Of a DNA stretch of 64,000 nucleotides, positions 1 to 9,361 are shown one piece after another; the first letter of the stretch is position 1, and each line of letters begins with the position of its first letter. Origin of the DNA: Pseudobutyrivibrio sp. YE44 (lineage in GTDB: Bacteria; Bacillota; Clostridia; Lachnospirales; Lachnospiraceae); the NCBI RefSeq assembly GCF_900104335.1, contig NZ_FMXT01000001.1:682001-746000 (forward strand), written 5' to 3'. A program made the translations under genes and the position numbers. The notes below the pieces were generated by a model that saw only the letters and a list, made by a program, of their open reading frames with translations, was not told where the DNA came from and did no database searches.

Positions 1-2
1 TC

Positions 3-755
3 TATCTCGGACTTGTATTTTTGTTTTTATACGCGCCAATTTTAGTATTAATTGTTTTATCTTTTAATAATTCAATGTCTAGAACTGTTTGGGGCGGATT
101 CACCTTAAAATGGTATCTTAACCTAACAGCAAACGACAATATAATGGATGCCCTTGGCACCACAATCAGAATTACCCTTTCTTCATCTATCCTTGCAACA
201 ATACTGGGTACTTCTGCAGCCATTGGTATTCATTACATGAAAAAAAGACATGCAGCAATAATGCTTGGTGCCACCAATATTCCACTTTTAAACGCTGATA
301 TTGTTACGGGTATTTCTCTTATGCTTTTATTCACCCGTTTCACTCCTCTTGGAGAGTTTTCAGTTGTACTTGCCCACATAGCTTTTTCCGTACCATACGT
401 TATCTTCAACGTATTGCCACGTCTTCAGTCTCTTTCTGAAGCCTGCTACGAAGCCGCTATGGATTTAGGTGCAACACCTGCCTATGCCTTTGCAAAGGTT
501 GTTTGGCCGGAAATTTTCCCTGGAGTTTTATCAGGATTTTTAATGGCACTTACAATGTCACTTGACGACTTTACAATCACCTACTTTACAAAGGGAGCCG
601 GTGTAAACACACTTTCAACAATGCTTTACACCCAGTTAAGAAAGGGTATTCAACCAGAGCTTTATGCTTTATCTACTATTCTCTTCTTGCTTGCCTTTGT
701 TTTACTTCTCGTAATCAACTACAAGGGTGAAGGCAGAAAGGAGGCTCATAAATAA
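3..755 (+). CDS. potC: Spermidine/putrescine ABC transporter permease PotC (5' end outside window)
   Basis: Inner-membrane subunit of a polyamine importer. The reading frame is open to the first base and its first residues (YLGLVFLFLYAPILVLIV) match the usual first membrane helix of PotC, so the true start lies upstream of the window and the TTG at 21 is not the start. Several hydrophobic helices are visible, and the permease EAA loop (EAAMDLGATPAYAF, about 440-480) that docks on the ATPase is intact. The stop codon overlaps the potD start by one base, so the two are translationally coupled. PotA and PotB are expected just upstream. The family call is secure; the exact polyamine is inferred. 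Confidence 0.93.
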   Translation, partial: YLGLVFLFLYAPILVLIVLSFNNSMSRTVWGGFTLKWYLNLTANDNIMDALGTTIRITLSSSILATILGTSAAIGIHYMKKRHAAIMLGATNIPLLNADIVTGISLMLLFTRFTPLGEFSVVLAHIAFSVPYVIFNVLPRLQSLSEACYEAAMDLGATPAYAFAKVVWPEIFPGVLSGFLMALTMSLDDFTITYFTKGAGVNTLSTMLYTQLRKGIQPELYALSTILFLLAFVLLLVINYKGEGRKEAHK

Positions 756-1822
756 TGAAAAATAAATTATTAAGCTTCCTTAGCATATTGATTTTGACAG
801 CAGCGCCTATTCTTAGCTTCACTGGCTGTGGCTCAGATGCTGAAGCTACTGACACACTAGTAGTATTAAACTACGGTAAATATATAGAAAGTGATGTTCT
901 TAAGCGTTTCCAAAAAGAAACCGGCATTACTGTTAAATACGAGGAATACGAGCAGGTTGAAGACATGTACGCTAAGTACAAAGCAGGCTCAATCAACTAT
1001 GATGTAATCTGTACTTCTGATTACATGATAGAAACTCTTCGTAATGAAGGTGAGCTTATTCCAATCGATTACAGCTCTCTTCCAAACTACAAAAACATTG
1101 ATAAACAGATTATCGATGCATCAGCAGCCTTCGATCCAACTCATGAATATACCGTTCCTTATTTTTATGGAACTGTAGGTATTCTTTACAACACTGAAAT
1201 GGTGGATGAAGAAACTGTATCATCTTGGGATTCTCTGTGGAATCCAGAATACAAAAACAAAATCGTAATGATTAACTCTCAAAGAGATGCCATGATGGTT
1301 GCTCTTGAAAAGTTAGGCTACGATATTAATACCACCGATAAAAAACAGCTTGATGAAGCCTATGACCTTCTTTGTGCTGAAAAGAAATATGTATATGCAT
1401 ATCTTCAGGATGAAACCTATGAATGTATGATTTCAGAAGATGCGGCAATGGCTGTTTGTTATTCTGGTGAAGCTGCAATGGGAATGGAATACAACGAAAA
1501 CCTTAGTTATACCGTTCCAAAGGAAGGTGGTAATCTTTGGATTGATTCCTGGTTCGTCCCACGTACCTGCAAACATTACGATGCAGCTATGAAATGGATT
1601 GATTTCATGTGCGAGGAAGAGGCAGCCACAGAAAACTTTGAGTATGTATGGTATGCAACTCCTAACACAAAAGTTGCAGCCCACGAAGACGAGGAAACAC
1701 TTGCAGATGAAACCGTCTTCCCTACCAAAGAAACTCTCGATCGTTGCAAGCTTTACGAAGCCTACGACGACGAAACCCTAAACTACACGACCAACCTTTG
1801 GAAGAAGCTAAAGGCATACTAA
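755..1822 (+). CDS. potD: Spermidine/putrescine-binding lipoprotein PotD
   Basis: Extracellular solute-binding protein that delivers polyamines to PotABC. A lipoprotein signal peptide ends in a lipobox (SFTGC, Cys25), as expected for a Gram-positive membrane-anchored binding protein. The mature part, 355 residues in all with the signal, follows the PotD fold: an N-terminal lobe starting LVVLNYGKYI and aromatic and acidic pocket residues such as the YFYGTVGILYN stretch. It overlaps potC by one base and is the last gene of its operon, followed by a large hairpin with a T-run (1846-1939). It could bind putrescine, spermidine or both; sequence alone does not decide. Confidence 0.93.
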   Translation: MKNKLLSFLSILILTAAPILSFTGCGSDAEATDTLVVLNYGKYIESDVLKRFQKETGITVKYEEYEQVEDMYAKYKAGSINYDVICTSDYMIETLRNEGELIPIDYSSLPNYKNIDKQIIDASAAFDPTHEYTVPYFYGTVGILYNTEMVDEETVSSWDSLWNPEYKNKIVMINSQRDAMMVALEKLGYDINTTDKKQLDEAYDLLCAEKKYVYAYLQDETYECMISEDAAMAVCYSGEAAMGMEYNENLSYTVPKEGGNLWIDSWFVPRTCKHYDAAMKWIDFMCEEEAATENFEYVWYATPNTKVAAHEDEETLADETVFPTKETLDRCKLYEAYDDETLNYTTNLWKKLKAY

Positions 1823-1845
1823 AATATTTTCAATAATAAACACAT

Positions 1846-1939
1846 AAGCTGGTTACGGCTACAAGCCTTAGATATCTCCGCTCAGCGTAGAATGCTTCGC
1901 TTGAGACATCTAAGAGCTTGATGCCTACCAGCTTTTTTT
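1846..1939 (+). repeat. Palindromic structured element, copy A, with terminator-like end
   Basis: Long imperfect hairpin between the convergent genes potD and the DUF5688 gene. The outer stem is 1846-1853 with 1927-1934, and a run of seven T follows on the + strand, so it should end potD transcription. Inside is a second stem (cttagat 1867-1873 with atctaag 1908-1914) and an apical segment rich in cgctcagc and gcttcgctt. The words acggctacaagccttagat (1855-1873) and taagagcttgatgcctac (1911-1928) recur in copies B and C, while the outer stem differs in each but stays paired. See copies at 51734, 55010 and 56282. Confidence 0.8.
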
Positions 1940-1970
1940 GTTCCAAATGCATAATAGGAAATCATGCAAC

Positions 1971-2651
1971 CTAAACTATTCCTAATTCGCCGGTGCTACG
2001 TTTATAGTAATATAGATTATCGCTAAGTACATCCTCCTCAAGTAGGTCGTGACGGTTTACGTACCAAATCATCTCCTTCAGGCTATCGAGAGAATAATCG
2101 CAATCCTCCATAATCTTTCCAATTATGATTTCGTGTACGGAGCACGGAATAATAAAAAGATCTGAATCGAGCTTGGCAGCCATTGCCTTTAACATATCTT
2201 TATAGATTAGTACTCCTGCACCATAAAGTGCACTATTGTTAGTTGCCACATATAAAGGAGTGGCCTTATCCTCTTCTTCTGCAATATCCATTAGACTGTC
2301 ATCATTAAGGTAAGTTGCAATAGTACTAAAAATACCACGAATCTTTAAACCTAAATGCTTTGGAGTGTTTTCCATAGCAGCCATCATAAGAGTATTTACA
2401 TCTACCTTCCAATAATCCAAAAAAGAATTCTGTATTAATAGGCCACCAGTCTCTCCATAACCATATAATTCATCTTCTTTAAAATATAGATAAAAAATAA
2501 TTGCTAAATCAAGATAATCAATATGAGGAACCATTTTAAGAAGCTCTTCATTTCGCTCTTTTCCTACTACCTTGAACACAACTTTTCCTAAATCAAGAAC
2601 TTTATCTACTGAAACCTTAATAGTTGCTTTATTTAATTGTTCGTTTGTCAT
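1971..2651 (-). CDS. DUF5688-like protein, apparently lacking the N-terminal part
   Basis: A 226-residue soluble protein resembling the C-terminal part of DUF5688 proteins common in Lachnospiraceae. The recognisable block is the one running from PLYVATNNSALYGAGVLIY to FIIPCSVHEIII, which in relatives follows a longer N-terminal region; relatives are usually over 300 residues, so this one looks short at the N-terminus. No signal peptide or membrane segment is seen. It stands alone, convergent with potD and separated from recN by a terminator. Function is unknown. The family call rests on pattern memory, not on a search. Confidence 0.6.
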   Translation of the reverse strand: MTNEQLNKATIKVSVDKVLDLGKVVFKVVGKERNEELLKMVPHIDYLDLAIIFYLYFKEDELYGYGETGGLLIQNSFLDYWKVDVNTLMMAAMENTPKHLGLKIRGIFSTIATYLNDDSLMDIAEEEDKATPLYVATNNSALYGAGVLIYKDMLKAMAAKLDSDLFIIPCSVHEIIIGKIMEDCDYSLDSLKEMIWYVNRHDLLEEDVLSDNLYYYKRSTGELGIV

Positions 2652-2689
2652 TTAGCCTCCACTAATGACGTAAGTAAAAATGGAAATAA

Positions 2690-2728
2690 TAAAGAAAAAC
2701 AAATAGTCCGCATGAGAAACATGCGGAC
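2690..2728 (-). terminator. Rho-independent terminator after recN
   Basis: Perfect 9-bp stem gtccgcatg (2706-2714) with catgcggac (2720-2728) and a 5-base loop. On the - strand it is followed by a T-rich tail (2690-2705). It lies 52 bases past the recN stop and closes the housekeeping operon. Confidence 0.85.
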
Positions 2729-2780
2729 ATAAATATATCAAGAATTACATTTTTATTCAACTGTGATTTTGCACAAATTT

Positions 2781-4460
2781 TTATAACGTTCGTTTGAAAC
2801 CAACAGCCATATCTTTCATTTCCTTAGCATTTGTAAGAACAGCTTCTGTAATGGCACTACCGCCAAGCATTCTGGCAAGCTCTGATACAGTATCGTTGTC
2901 ATAAAGCTTTTTAATACCAGAAATTGTATGACCATTCTCCACGTTCTTTTCAATTAAGAAATGTGTGTCAGCCATGGCTGCTATCTGAGGAAGATGGGTA
3001 ATGCAAATTACCTGATGGGCTGAAGCAACTGCTGCTAGCTTTTCAGATACAGCCTGTGCGGTTCGACCTGAAATACCCGCATCAATCTCATCAAAGATAA
3101 GGGTATCTATTCCACCACCAGAAGCAAGCACCGTCTTAATAGCCAGCATTATTCGACTCATCTCACCGCCAGAAGCAATATCCTTAAGTGGTCTAAGCGG
3201 CTCGCCGGGATTTGTACAAATAAGGAATTGACCTTCATCAAAACCATTCTCTGTATAGTGATCCATTCGCTTAAGCTCAACACCAAACTCTGAATTAAGG
3301 AAATTCAAATCTGACATTGCATCCTGCATTCGTTCTGAAAGAATCTTAGCGTTTTTACTTCTGATATCTGAGAGCTTTGTAGAAAGCTTTTCAAGCTTGT
3401 CTGTTGCAGCGTTCACCTTAGCTTTAAGCTCTGATAGATATTCATCAAAGCTTTCGAATTTAGCCTTTTTATCTTGTCTTTCCTTAAGGGCACTAAGAAC
3501 AAGCTCGATAGATGAACCATATTTATCCTTTAATCTATTAATCTCATTTAATCGATTTTCAATTTGAATAAAGGTGCCTTCATCGAAGGATGTATCACCC
3601 ATATAAGAAGATAAATCTCGCCCAAAATCGGAAAGAATGCTATCTGCATCATTAAGCATTGAAAGATATTCAGCTGCCTTTGTATCGATAGCCTCTATAT
3701 GACGAAGCTCTGAGATTGCAGCGCTAATTGCATCCGAAGCTCCTCCGTCACCTGAAATAGCCTCATGTGCCTTCCCAAATGCTTCCATTGTTTTACCAAA
3801 ATTAGAAAGGCGCTTATACTCTTCTTCCAGCTCCTCATCTTCACCTACCTTAAGGTTTGCTGACTCGATTTCATTTATCTCATGATCCAAGAGAACAATC
3901 TCTCGTTCCTTTGAAATATCGCTTTTCTTAGCCTCCTCAAGCTCAGCTGTAAGAGCTTTATATTCTCGATATGCAGCAGATACCTGACTCTTTAAATCGC
4001 CAATATCCTTTTTAGCAAATTCATCAAGAAACTCCATGTGCTTGTGTGTGTTAAGTAAAGACTGATGTTCTTTCTGACCATAAATATCAAGAAGTATATC
4101 ACCTACCTCTTTCATTTTGGCAGCCGGAACCTGTTCTCCATTAATCTTTGCTATACTACGAGACTCTGTGATTTTTCTACTCATAATCACTTCATCATCG
4201 TAAGGCTCAACCCCTAAATCTCTGAGAGCCTCTTTTGTCTTGTCGTCTTTAACAAGATATACCGCCTCAACAAAAGCTTCAGAATCACTATCTCTAAGAA
4301 AATCTTTTGAAGCCTTATCACCAAGGGAAAGATGCAGTGCACCAAGAATGATTGATTTACCTGCACCGGTTTCTCCTGACAGAATGTTTAACCCCTTAGA
4401 AAAAATAATTTCCTCTTCATCAATAAGGGCTAAATTTTTAACGTGCAAACTAGCTAGCAT
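2781..4460 (-). CDS. recN: DNA repair ATPase RecN
   Basis: SMC-like ATPase of recombinational double-strand break repair. Length (559 aa) is normal. The N-terminal ATPase half carries the Walker A motif GETGAGKS (residues 29-36). A long coiled-coil region follows (roughly 150-370), and the C-terminal half holds the ABC signature region LASGGEMSRIMLAIK and the Walker B LIFDEIDAGISG. It is the last gene of the asp23-to-recN cluster, 31 bases after argR, in the order usual for Firmicutes, and a terminator follows it. Confidence 0.97.
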   Translation of the reverse strand: MLASLHVKNLALIDEEEIIFSKGLNILSGETGAGKSIILGALHLSLGDKASKDFLRDSDSEAFVEAVYLVKDDKTKEALRDLGVEPYDDEVIMSRKITESRSIAKINGEQVPAAKMKEVGDILLDIYGQKEHQSLLNTHKHMEFLDEFAKKDIGDLKSQVSAAYREYKALTAELEEAKKSDISKEREIVLLDHEINEIESANLKVGEDEELEEEYKRLSNFGKTMEAFGKAHEAISGDGGASDAISAAISELRHIEAIDTKAAEYLSMLNDADSILSDFGRDLSSYMGDTSFDEGTFIQIENRLNEINRLKDKYGSSIELVLSALKERQDKKAKFESFDEYLSELKAKVNAATDKLEKLSTKLSDIRSKNAKILSERMQDAMSDLNFLNSEFGVELKRMDHYTENGFDEGQFLICTNPGEPLRPLKDIASGGEMSRIMLAIKTVLASGGGIDTLIFDEIDAGISGRTAQAVSEKLAAVASAHQVICITHLPQIAAMADTHFLIEKNVENGHTISGIKKLYDNDTVSELARMLGGSAITEAVLTNAKEMKDMAVGFKRTL

Positions 4461-4491
4461 GTTATTCTCCTTTTTTAATCATAGCCAACCC

Positions 4492-4944
4492 TTATTTTTC
4501 AATAATACGTTTAAGCTTACCCATTAAAAGCACAGTGTCATCAATAGAGCGGATGGCACACATAATAGTGTCGTCTCCTGCAATTGAACCAACAATTTCT
4601 GGGAAATCCATGTGATCAAGAGCTGCCGCCACAGCCATCGCCATACCAGAAACAGTTTTGATGACAAGCATATTCTGAGCATTGTCCATAGATACAAAAC
4701 CATCTAGGAAAATGCGAATATATTTCTCATTCATATCTTCTTCTGTGGTCTTAAAAGCCACATAGCGAAGCTTTCCTGAAGCATCGGCAACCTTTGTAAG
4801 CTTCATCTCACGAATATCACGTGAAACTGTTGCCTGAGTGGCATTAAAGCCAGCTTCCTCAAGCTTTGCAGTAAGCTCCTCCTGGGTACCGATTTCATTT
4901 TTAACAATTAATTCTAATATTTTAGTCTGTCTTTCTATTTTCAT
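4492..4944 (-). CDS. argR: Arginine repressor ArgR
   Basis: Arginine-dependent transcription factor of 150 residues. The N-terminal winged helix contains the typical NATQATVSRDIREMKL recognition region (about residues 34-49). The C-terminal half has the hexamerisation and arginine-binding motif (GSIAGDDTIMCAIRS; GDDT is the conserved arginine-contact segment). The gene abuts nadK and precedes recN, the normal clostridial position. It probably regulates arginine genes elsewhere, since no arginine biosynthesis gene lies in the window. Confidence 0.96.
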   Translation of the reverse strand: MKIERQTKILELIVKNEIGTQEELTAKLEEAGFNATQATVSRDIREMKLTKVADASGKLRYVAFKTTEEDMNEKYIRIFLDGFVSMDNAQNMLVIKTVSGMAMAVAAALDHMDFPEIVGSIAGDDTIMCAIRSIDDTVLLMGKLKRIIEK

Positions 4945-5790
4945 CTAAATCTCCTGCATTCTTGCTCTTATGCGTTCCAAGAAATTTACATTTTCAAGCA
5001 TGACCATATTTGATGTTACTTCTGAACGATATATTCTAAGGCTTTCTCCCTTACGAAGGGTCTGCCTAAGTGTTCCATCATAAACAATATTGGCCTGAGG
5101 TTCATCCTCATCATGTCTTGCTTCAATTGAAACCTCCACCTCATCTGTAGAAGATAAAATAATACTTCTGGAATTGAGGGTATGAGGATTAATTGGAGTA
5201 AGAATGAGACAATCAGCATGCGGGCTAACGATTGGTCCATTTGCTGAAAGATTGTAGGCTGTAGAACCTGTCGGTGTTGAAACTATAAGCCCATCGCAAT
5301 TGTGGGAATATAGTCTAATTCCATTAACCTTAACAGTAAGATTTAGAACATATAAACCTGCCGCCACAGGAACTACTACAATATCATTAAGTGCTCTATA
5401 ATTGCAAGTCAAATCGTTTGAGCACTCTCCTTCAAGCATCATTCGCTTGTCTAATTTATAATTGTCGCAAAGAAGTTGGTCCAGGCAATGTTCAATATTG
5501 TCTATTGACATATCACACAGATAACCTAGATGACCACAATTAAGTCCTACAATAGGAACCTGGCGATTATTAACATTTTGAGCAACTCTAACTACAGTGC
5601 CATCTCCACCAACAGTGATGATACATTCAATAGCGTCATCCACATGAATGGTATTGTCAGAACTGTCAGATACAGTATCTAAATCTAAAATACACATTCC
5701 ACCATGAGACTTTATGTAATCACGAATCAGGTTAATGTATTTCTCATGTAAATCACCAAAAGATCTTGCAACAATTAAAAAGTTTTTCAT
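4945..5790 (-). CDS. nadK: NAD kinase
   Basis: ATP-dependent phosphorylation of NAD to NADP in the cytoplasm. The 281-residue protein has the diagnostic GGDGT motif (ITVGGDGTVVRVAQ, about residues 58-71) and the second conserved region (DGLIVSTPTGSTAYNLSANGP, split here by its conserved glycines and serines). It overlaps tlyA by one base and touches argR, so it sits inside the operon. Insertion of nadK between tlyA and argR is a common clostridial variant of the Bacillus order. Confidence 0.95.
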   Translation of the reverse strand: MKNFLIVARSFGDLHEKYINLIRDYIKSHGGMCILDLDTVSDSSDNTIHVDDAIECIITVGGDGTVVRVAQNVNNRQVPIVGLNCGHLGYLCDMSIDNIEHCLDQLLCDNYKLDKRMMLEGECSNDLTCNYRALNDIVVVPVAAGLYVLNLTVKVNGIRLYSHNCDGLIVSTPTGSTAYNLSANGPIVSPHADCLILTPINPHTLNSRSIILSSTDEVEVSIEARHDEDEPQANIVYDGTLRQTLRKGESLRIYRSEVTSNMVMLENVNFLERIRARMQEI

Positions 5791-6587
5791 TATTTGTCCA
5801 AACTACCATGTGCTGCTGCTACAGTTGCTGCAACATCAATAGCTTCCCCCTCTTTTTCTGCCGTTGATATATGTATAAGATATTCTATATTTCCTTCTGG
5901 CCCCTTTATTGGAGAGAACTCCAAATGGAGCACATAAAAACCAATTTCTTTAACAAAATCTATAATTGTGTTAATAACTTCTTCATGAACAGCAGGGTCT
6001 CTAACTACACCTTTTTTACCAACCTTTTCTCTGCCGGCCTCAAACTGTGGTTTAATAAGGCAAACCATTTCAGCATCATCTTTGAGCAGCGCCTTAGCTG
6101 GACCTAAAACCTTTGTAAGACTGATAAAAGAAACATCTACAGACGCAAAGTCAAGCTGCTCTCCGATATCCTCTAAAGTCACATAGCGGATATTTGTTTT
6201 TTCCATGCATACTACTCGAGGATCTTGTCTAAGCTTCCAGGCAAACTGACCGTAGCCAACGTCTACAGAAAAAACCTTTGACGCTCCGTTTTGAAGCATA
6301 CAATCTGTGAACCCGCCAGTAGAAGCTCCTATGTCCATGCAAACCTTTCCATCAAGAGTGAGGTCGAAGTGAGTCATAGCCTTTTCAAGCTTAAGGCCAC
6401 CTCTACTAACATATTTAAGCTGCTGACCGTGGATTTCAATGTCTGCGTCAACATCAATTTTTGTACCGGCCTTATCCTCACGATTTCCTTTAACAAAAAC
6501 ATTGCCTTCCATAATCATTGTCTTTGCCTTTTCACGTGAAGGAGCAAAACCTCTATCAACTAAAACAATATCAAGTCTTTCTTTCAT
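5790..6587 (-). CDS. tlyA: TlyA family rRNA 2'-O-methyltransferase (S4 + FtsJ)
   Basis: A 265-residue protein with an N-terminal S4 RNA-binding domain (residues about 3-60, ERLDIVLVDRGFAPSREKAK) and an FtsJ-like methyltransferase domain whose SAM-binding motif reads DIGASTGGFTDCML (about 82-95). Homologues methylate 16S and 23S rRNA and are often annotated as hemolysin A, a label from an old screen. It lies between dxs and nadK in the conserved cluster, overlapping nadK by one base. Confidence 0.93.
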   Translation of the reverse strand: MKERLDIVLVDRGFAPSREKAKTMIMEGNVFVKGNREDKAGTKIDVDADIEIHGQQLKYVSRGGLKLEKAMTHFDLTLDGKVCMDIGASTGGFTDCMLQNGASKVFSVDVGYGQFAWKLRQDPRVVCMEKTNIRYVTLEDIGEQLDFASVDVSFISLTKVLGPAKALLKDDAEMVCLIKPQFEAGREKVGKKGVVRDPAVHEEVINTIIDFVKEIGFYVLHLEFSPIKGPEGNIEYLIHISTAEKEGEAIDVAATVAAAHGSLDK

Positions 6588-6591
6588 TCTA

Positions 6592-8451
6592 CTATCCTAT
6601 AACTTCTAAAATACGTTCTGTAATTGAAGGTGCATCCATTCTGAGCTCTTTAAATAAGAGAGTAACACTTCCGTGCTGGATAAACTCGTCAGGAACAGAA
6701 ACTTTAAGCACCTGTCCTTTATAGCCAATATCGTTAAGATATGTCTGAACCTGCTGACCAAAGCCGCCTGTATTAACGTTCTCTTCCATTGTAACAATAA
6801 GGTCGTAATTATCCTTTATTGACTGAAGATAATCTTTATCAAATGGCTTTGCAAAACGGGCATTGCAAATTCCTGCGTCTATTCCATGTTCCTTCAAAAG
6901 CTGTTCAACCTCTTCGGCCTTCTTAACCATTGAACCGTAAGCAAAAAGCATTACCTTAGAACCAGCCTTGATTTCTTCAGCCTTGCCAAGCTCAATCTTT
7001 GCTCTATGCTCCTTCAGGCCACAATATGCCTCTCCTCTTGGGTAACGTATTGCAATAGGACCATTATGTTCTCCAACCGCATACTTCATCATATCTGAAA
7101 GTTCCCATTTGTTCTTAGGAGCCATAACAGTCATATTTGGCATAGCTGTAAGGAAGGATACATCAAATACACCCTGGTGTGTACTTCCATCTGCACCTAC
7201 CAAACCAGCTCTATCAATAGCGAATACCACATGAAGATTCTGTAGGCAAACATCCTCTAAAATCTGATCGTAGGCACGCTGTAAGAAGGATGAGTAAACT
7301 GCAAACACCGGAACTCGTCCACCTAAGGCAAGACCTGCAGCAAAGGTAACTGCATGCTCCTCTGCAATACCTACATCAAAGAATCTGTCCGGGAACATAT
7401 TTCTGAAACGCTTAAGACCAGCACCCTCAGCCATGGCTGCAGTGATTGCAACTACCTCTGGGTTTCTGTCTCCCATCTTTCGCATAACAGTGGAGAATAC
7501 ATCTGTGTATCCAGGCTGATTGCTACGCTTTGGCAGACCAGTCTCAATCTCAAAAATATCTGTTCCATGGAAACGCGATGGATGACGTTCAGCTGGCTCA
7601 TAACCATTACCCTTTTTGGTGATAACATGAACCAAAACAGGACCTTCAATTCTAACTGCCATCTGGAAGGTCTCTAGCATATCCTTTATATTGTGTCCAT
7701 CTACAGGACCCAAGTACATAACCCCTAAATCCTCAAATACCATATTAGGAACCATAAGGGATTTTATTCCATTTTTAGTGCTTCGAATCTTTCTTATAAT
7801 GCCCTCACCATGAGGCCAGTTTTCAAGAGAGGCAAGCACATTATTCTTAAGACCTACATATTTTGAGCTGGTACGAAGTCTCTCAAGATTGGTAGACATA
7901 CCACCCACATTCTTTGAGATGGACATTTCGTTGTCGTTAAGAATAATTAGCATGTTTGAATTCTTAAGGCAGGAAGCATTATTAAGAGCCTCATAGGCCA
8001 AGCCGCCTGTAAGAGCACCATCACCAATTACAGCACAAACCTTATAATCCTCTCCCTTTAAATCTCTGGCTACACAATAACCTAAAGCTGCTGAAAGAGA
8101 GGTTGAACTGTGACCAGTATCAAAGCTATCGCAATCACTTTCCACACGTTTAGGGAAACCACTGATTCCACCAAACTGTCTTAAATGCTCAAACTCATCT
8201 GCTCTTCCTGTAAGAATCTTGTGTGTGTAGGCCTGATGACCAACATCCCAAACAAGCTTATCGTGTGGAAAGTCCATAAGCAAATGAAGTGCAATTGTAA
8301 GCTCAACTGTTCCAAGGTTAGAGGCTAAATGACCTCCTGTTTTAGAAAGATGCTCTATTAGGAACTGACGAATCTCTCCTGGAAGTTCGTTAAGCTCCTG
8401 CTCTGTTAATTTCTTTATGTCATTAGGTTGCTTTATTTTTTCAAGAACCAT
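6592..8451 (-). CDS. dxs: 1-deoxy-D-xylulose-5-phosphate synthase
   Basis: First enzyme of the methylerythritol phosphate route to isoprenoids: condenses pyruvate and glyceraldehyde 3-phosphate using thiamine diphosphate. The 619-residue length is normal. The thiamine-diphosphate site GDGALTGGLAYEALNNA (about 142-158), the conserved His of SSTSLSAALG, and the transketolase motif GIAEEHAVTFAAGLA are all present. It lies seven bases after ispA and four before tlyA, so isoprenoid start and chain elongation are co-expressed. Confidence 0.97.
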   Translation of the reverse strand: MVLEKIKQPNDIKKLTEQELNELPGEIRQFLIEHLSKTGGHLASNLGTVELTIALHLLMDFPHDKLVWDVGHQAYTHKILTGRADEFEHLRQFGGISGFPKRVESDCDSFDTGHSSTSLSAALGYCVARDLKGEDYKVCAVIGDGALTGGLAYEALNNASCLKNSNMLIILNDNEMSISKNVGGMSTNLERLRTSSKYVGLKNNVLASLENWPHGEGIIRKIRSTKNGIKSLMVPNMVFEDLGVMYLGPVDGHNIKDMLETFQMAVRIEGPVLVHVITKKGNGYEPAERHPSRFHGTDIFEIETGLPKRSNQPGYTDVFSTVMRKMGDRNPEVVAITAAMAEGAGLKRFRNMFPDRFFDVGIAEEHAVTFAAGLALGGRVPVFAVYSSFLQRAYDQILEDVCLQNLHVVFAIDRAGLVGADGSTHQGVFDVSFLTAMPNMTVMAPKNKWELSDMMKYAVGEHNGPIAIRYPRGEAYCGLKEHRAKIELGKAEEIKAGSKVMLFAYGSMVKKAEEVEQLLKEHGIDAGICNARFAKPFDKDYLQSIKDNYDLIVTMEENVNTGGFGQQVQTYLNDIGYKGQVLKVSVPDEFIQHGSVTLLFKELRMDAPSITERILEVIG

Positions 8452-8458
8452 ATTTGTC

Positions 8459-9361
8459 TTAGTTGTCTCTATAGACCAAGTAGTTAAGTAGCTCGATCAG
8501 GAAATCATTGTGAGATGATAAACTGTTAAGCTTCTCTACTGCCTCATCTGTAAGACGCTTTACCTCTTCTTTAGATTTTTCTATACCTGCAAATGTAACA
8601 TAAGTTATCTTTTCATTTCGTTCATCTGAACCAATTGGCTTGCCAAGCTTTGCCTCATCACCTTCCACATCAAGAATATCATCTTGTATCTGAAAGGCCA
8701 TTCCGATTTTGCTGGCCACTTCTTCAATAAGCTCAACCTGCTCCTCGTCTGCACCAGCAAGCACTGCGCCAATCATCATTGATGCCTCTATTAAGGCTCC
8801 GGTCTTTAACTCGTATATAAAATTGAGCCTGTCTTCTGTCATTTCAAGCTCTTTTTTCTCAGCCTCAACATCTACCACCTGACCGCCAATCATACCAAAG
8901 ACCCCGGCCTTTCTGGCAAGTATTCTCATGGCCTCTGTAACTGCCACAACATCTGTTTTTGCATCATAGGCATTAAGTGCTGTTTCAAAGGCATAGTTTA
9001 AAAGTGCATCACCCGCAAGCACTCCCATTGCCTCACCATAAGCGGCATGCACTGTAGGCTTGCCTCGTCGAAGCATATCATTATCCATAGCTGGCAAATC
9101 ATCATGAATAAGGGAATAGGTGTGAATCATTTCGATGGCTGCCATAAAAGGCTCTATCACATCTCCCTCACCATTAAACAGCTGGAAGGTTTCATTCATA
9201 AGAATAGGTCTTACTCTTTTGCCGCCGGCTGTAATGCCATATTCCATTGCCTCAAAAACAACTGATTGATAGCCTTCAACATCAGGTAAGAATCTGCAAA
9301 CCACATCTTCTGCAGCCTCTACCCTAAGGCTTAGCTCGTTCTTAAAATCCATGCTATTCAT
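8459..9361 (-). CDS. ispA: Farnesyl/geranyl diphosphate synthase
   Basis: Trans-isoprenyl diphosphate synthase of 300 residues. The first aspartate-rich motif HDDLPAMDND (about 91-100) has the two-residue insertion DDxxxxD of bacterial short-chain (FPP/GPP) enzymes, and the second motif QDDILD is present. The start overlaps the end of xseB by eight bases. It lies directly before dxs as in Bacillus. Chain length (C15 versus C20) is inferred from the motif type. Confidence 0.93.
   Translation of the reverse strand: MNSMDFKNELSLRVEAAEDVVCRFLPDVEGYQSVVFEAMEYGITAGGKRVRPILMNETFQLFNGEGDVIEPFMAAIEMIHTYSLIHDDLPAMDNDMLRRGKPTVHAAYGEAMGVLAGDALLNYAFETALNAYDAKTDVVAVTEAMRILARKAGVFGMIGGQVVDVEAEKKELEMTEDRLNFIYELKTGALIEASMMIGAVLAGADEEQVELIEEVASKIGMAFQIQDDILDVEGDEAKLGKPIGSDERNEKITYVTFAGIEKSKEEVKRLTDEAVEKLNSLSSHNDFLIELLNYLVYRDN

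Noticed and set aside
21-755. TTG at 21 as the start of potC.
   Set aside because: The frame is open to the window edge and the residues before it match the usual PotC first helix.
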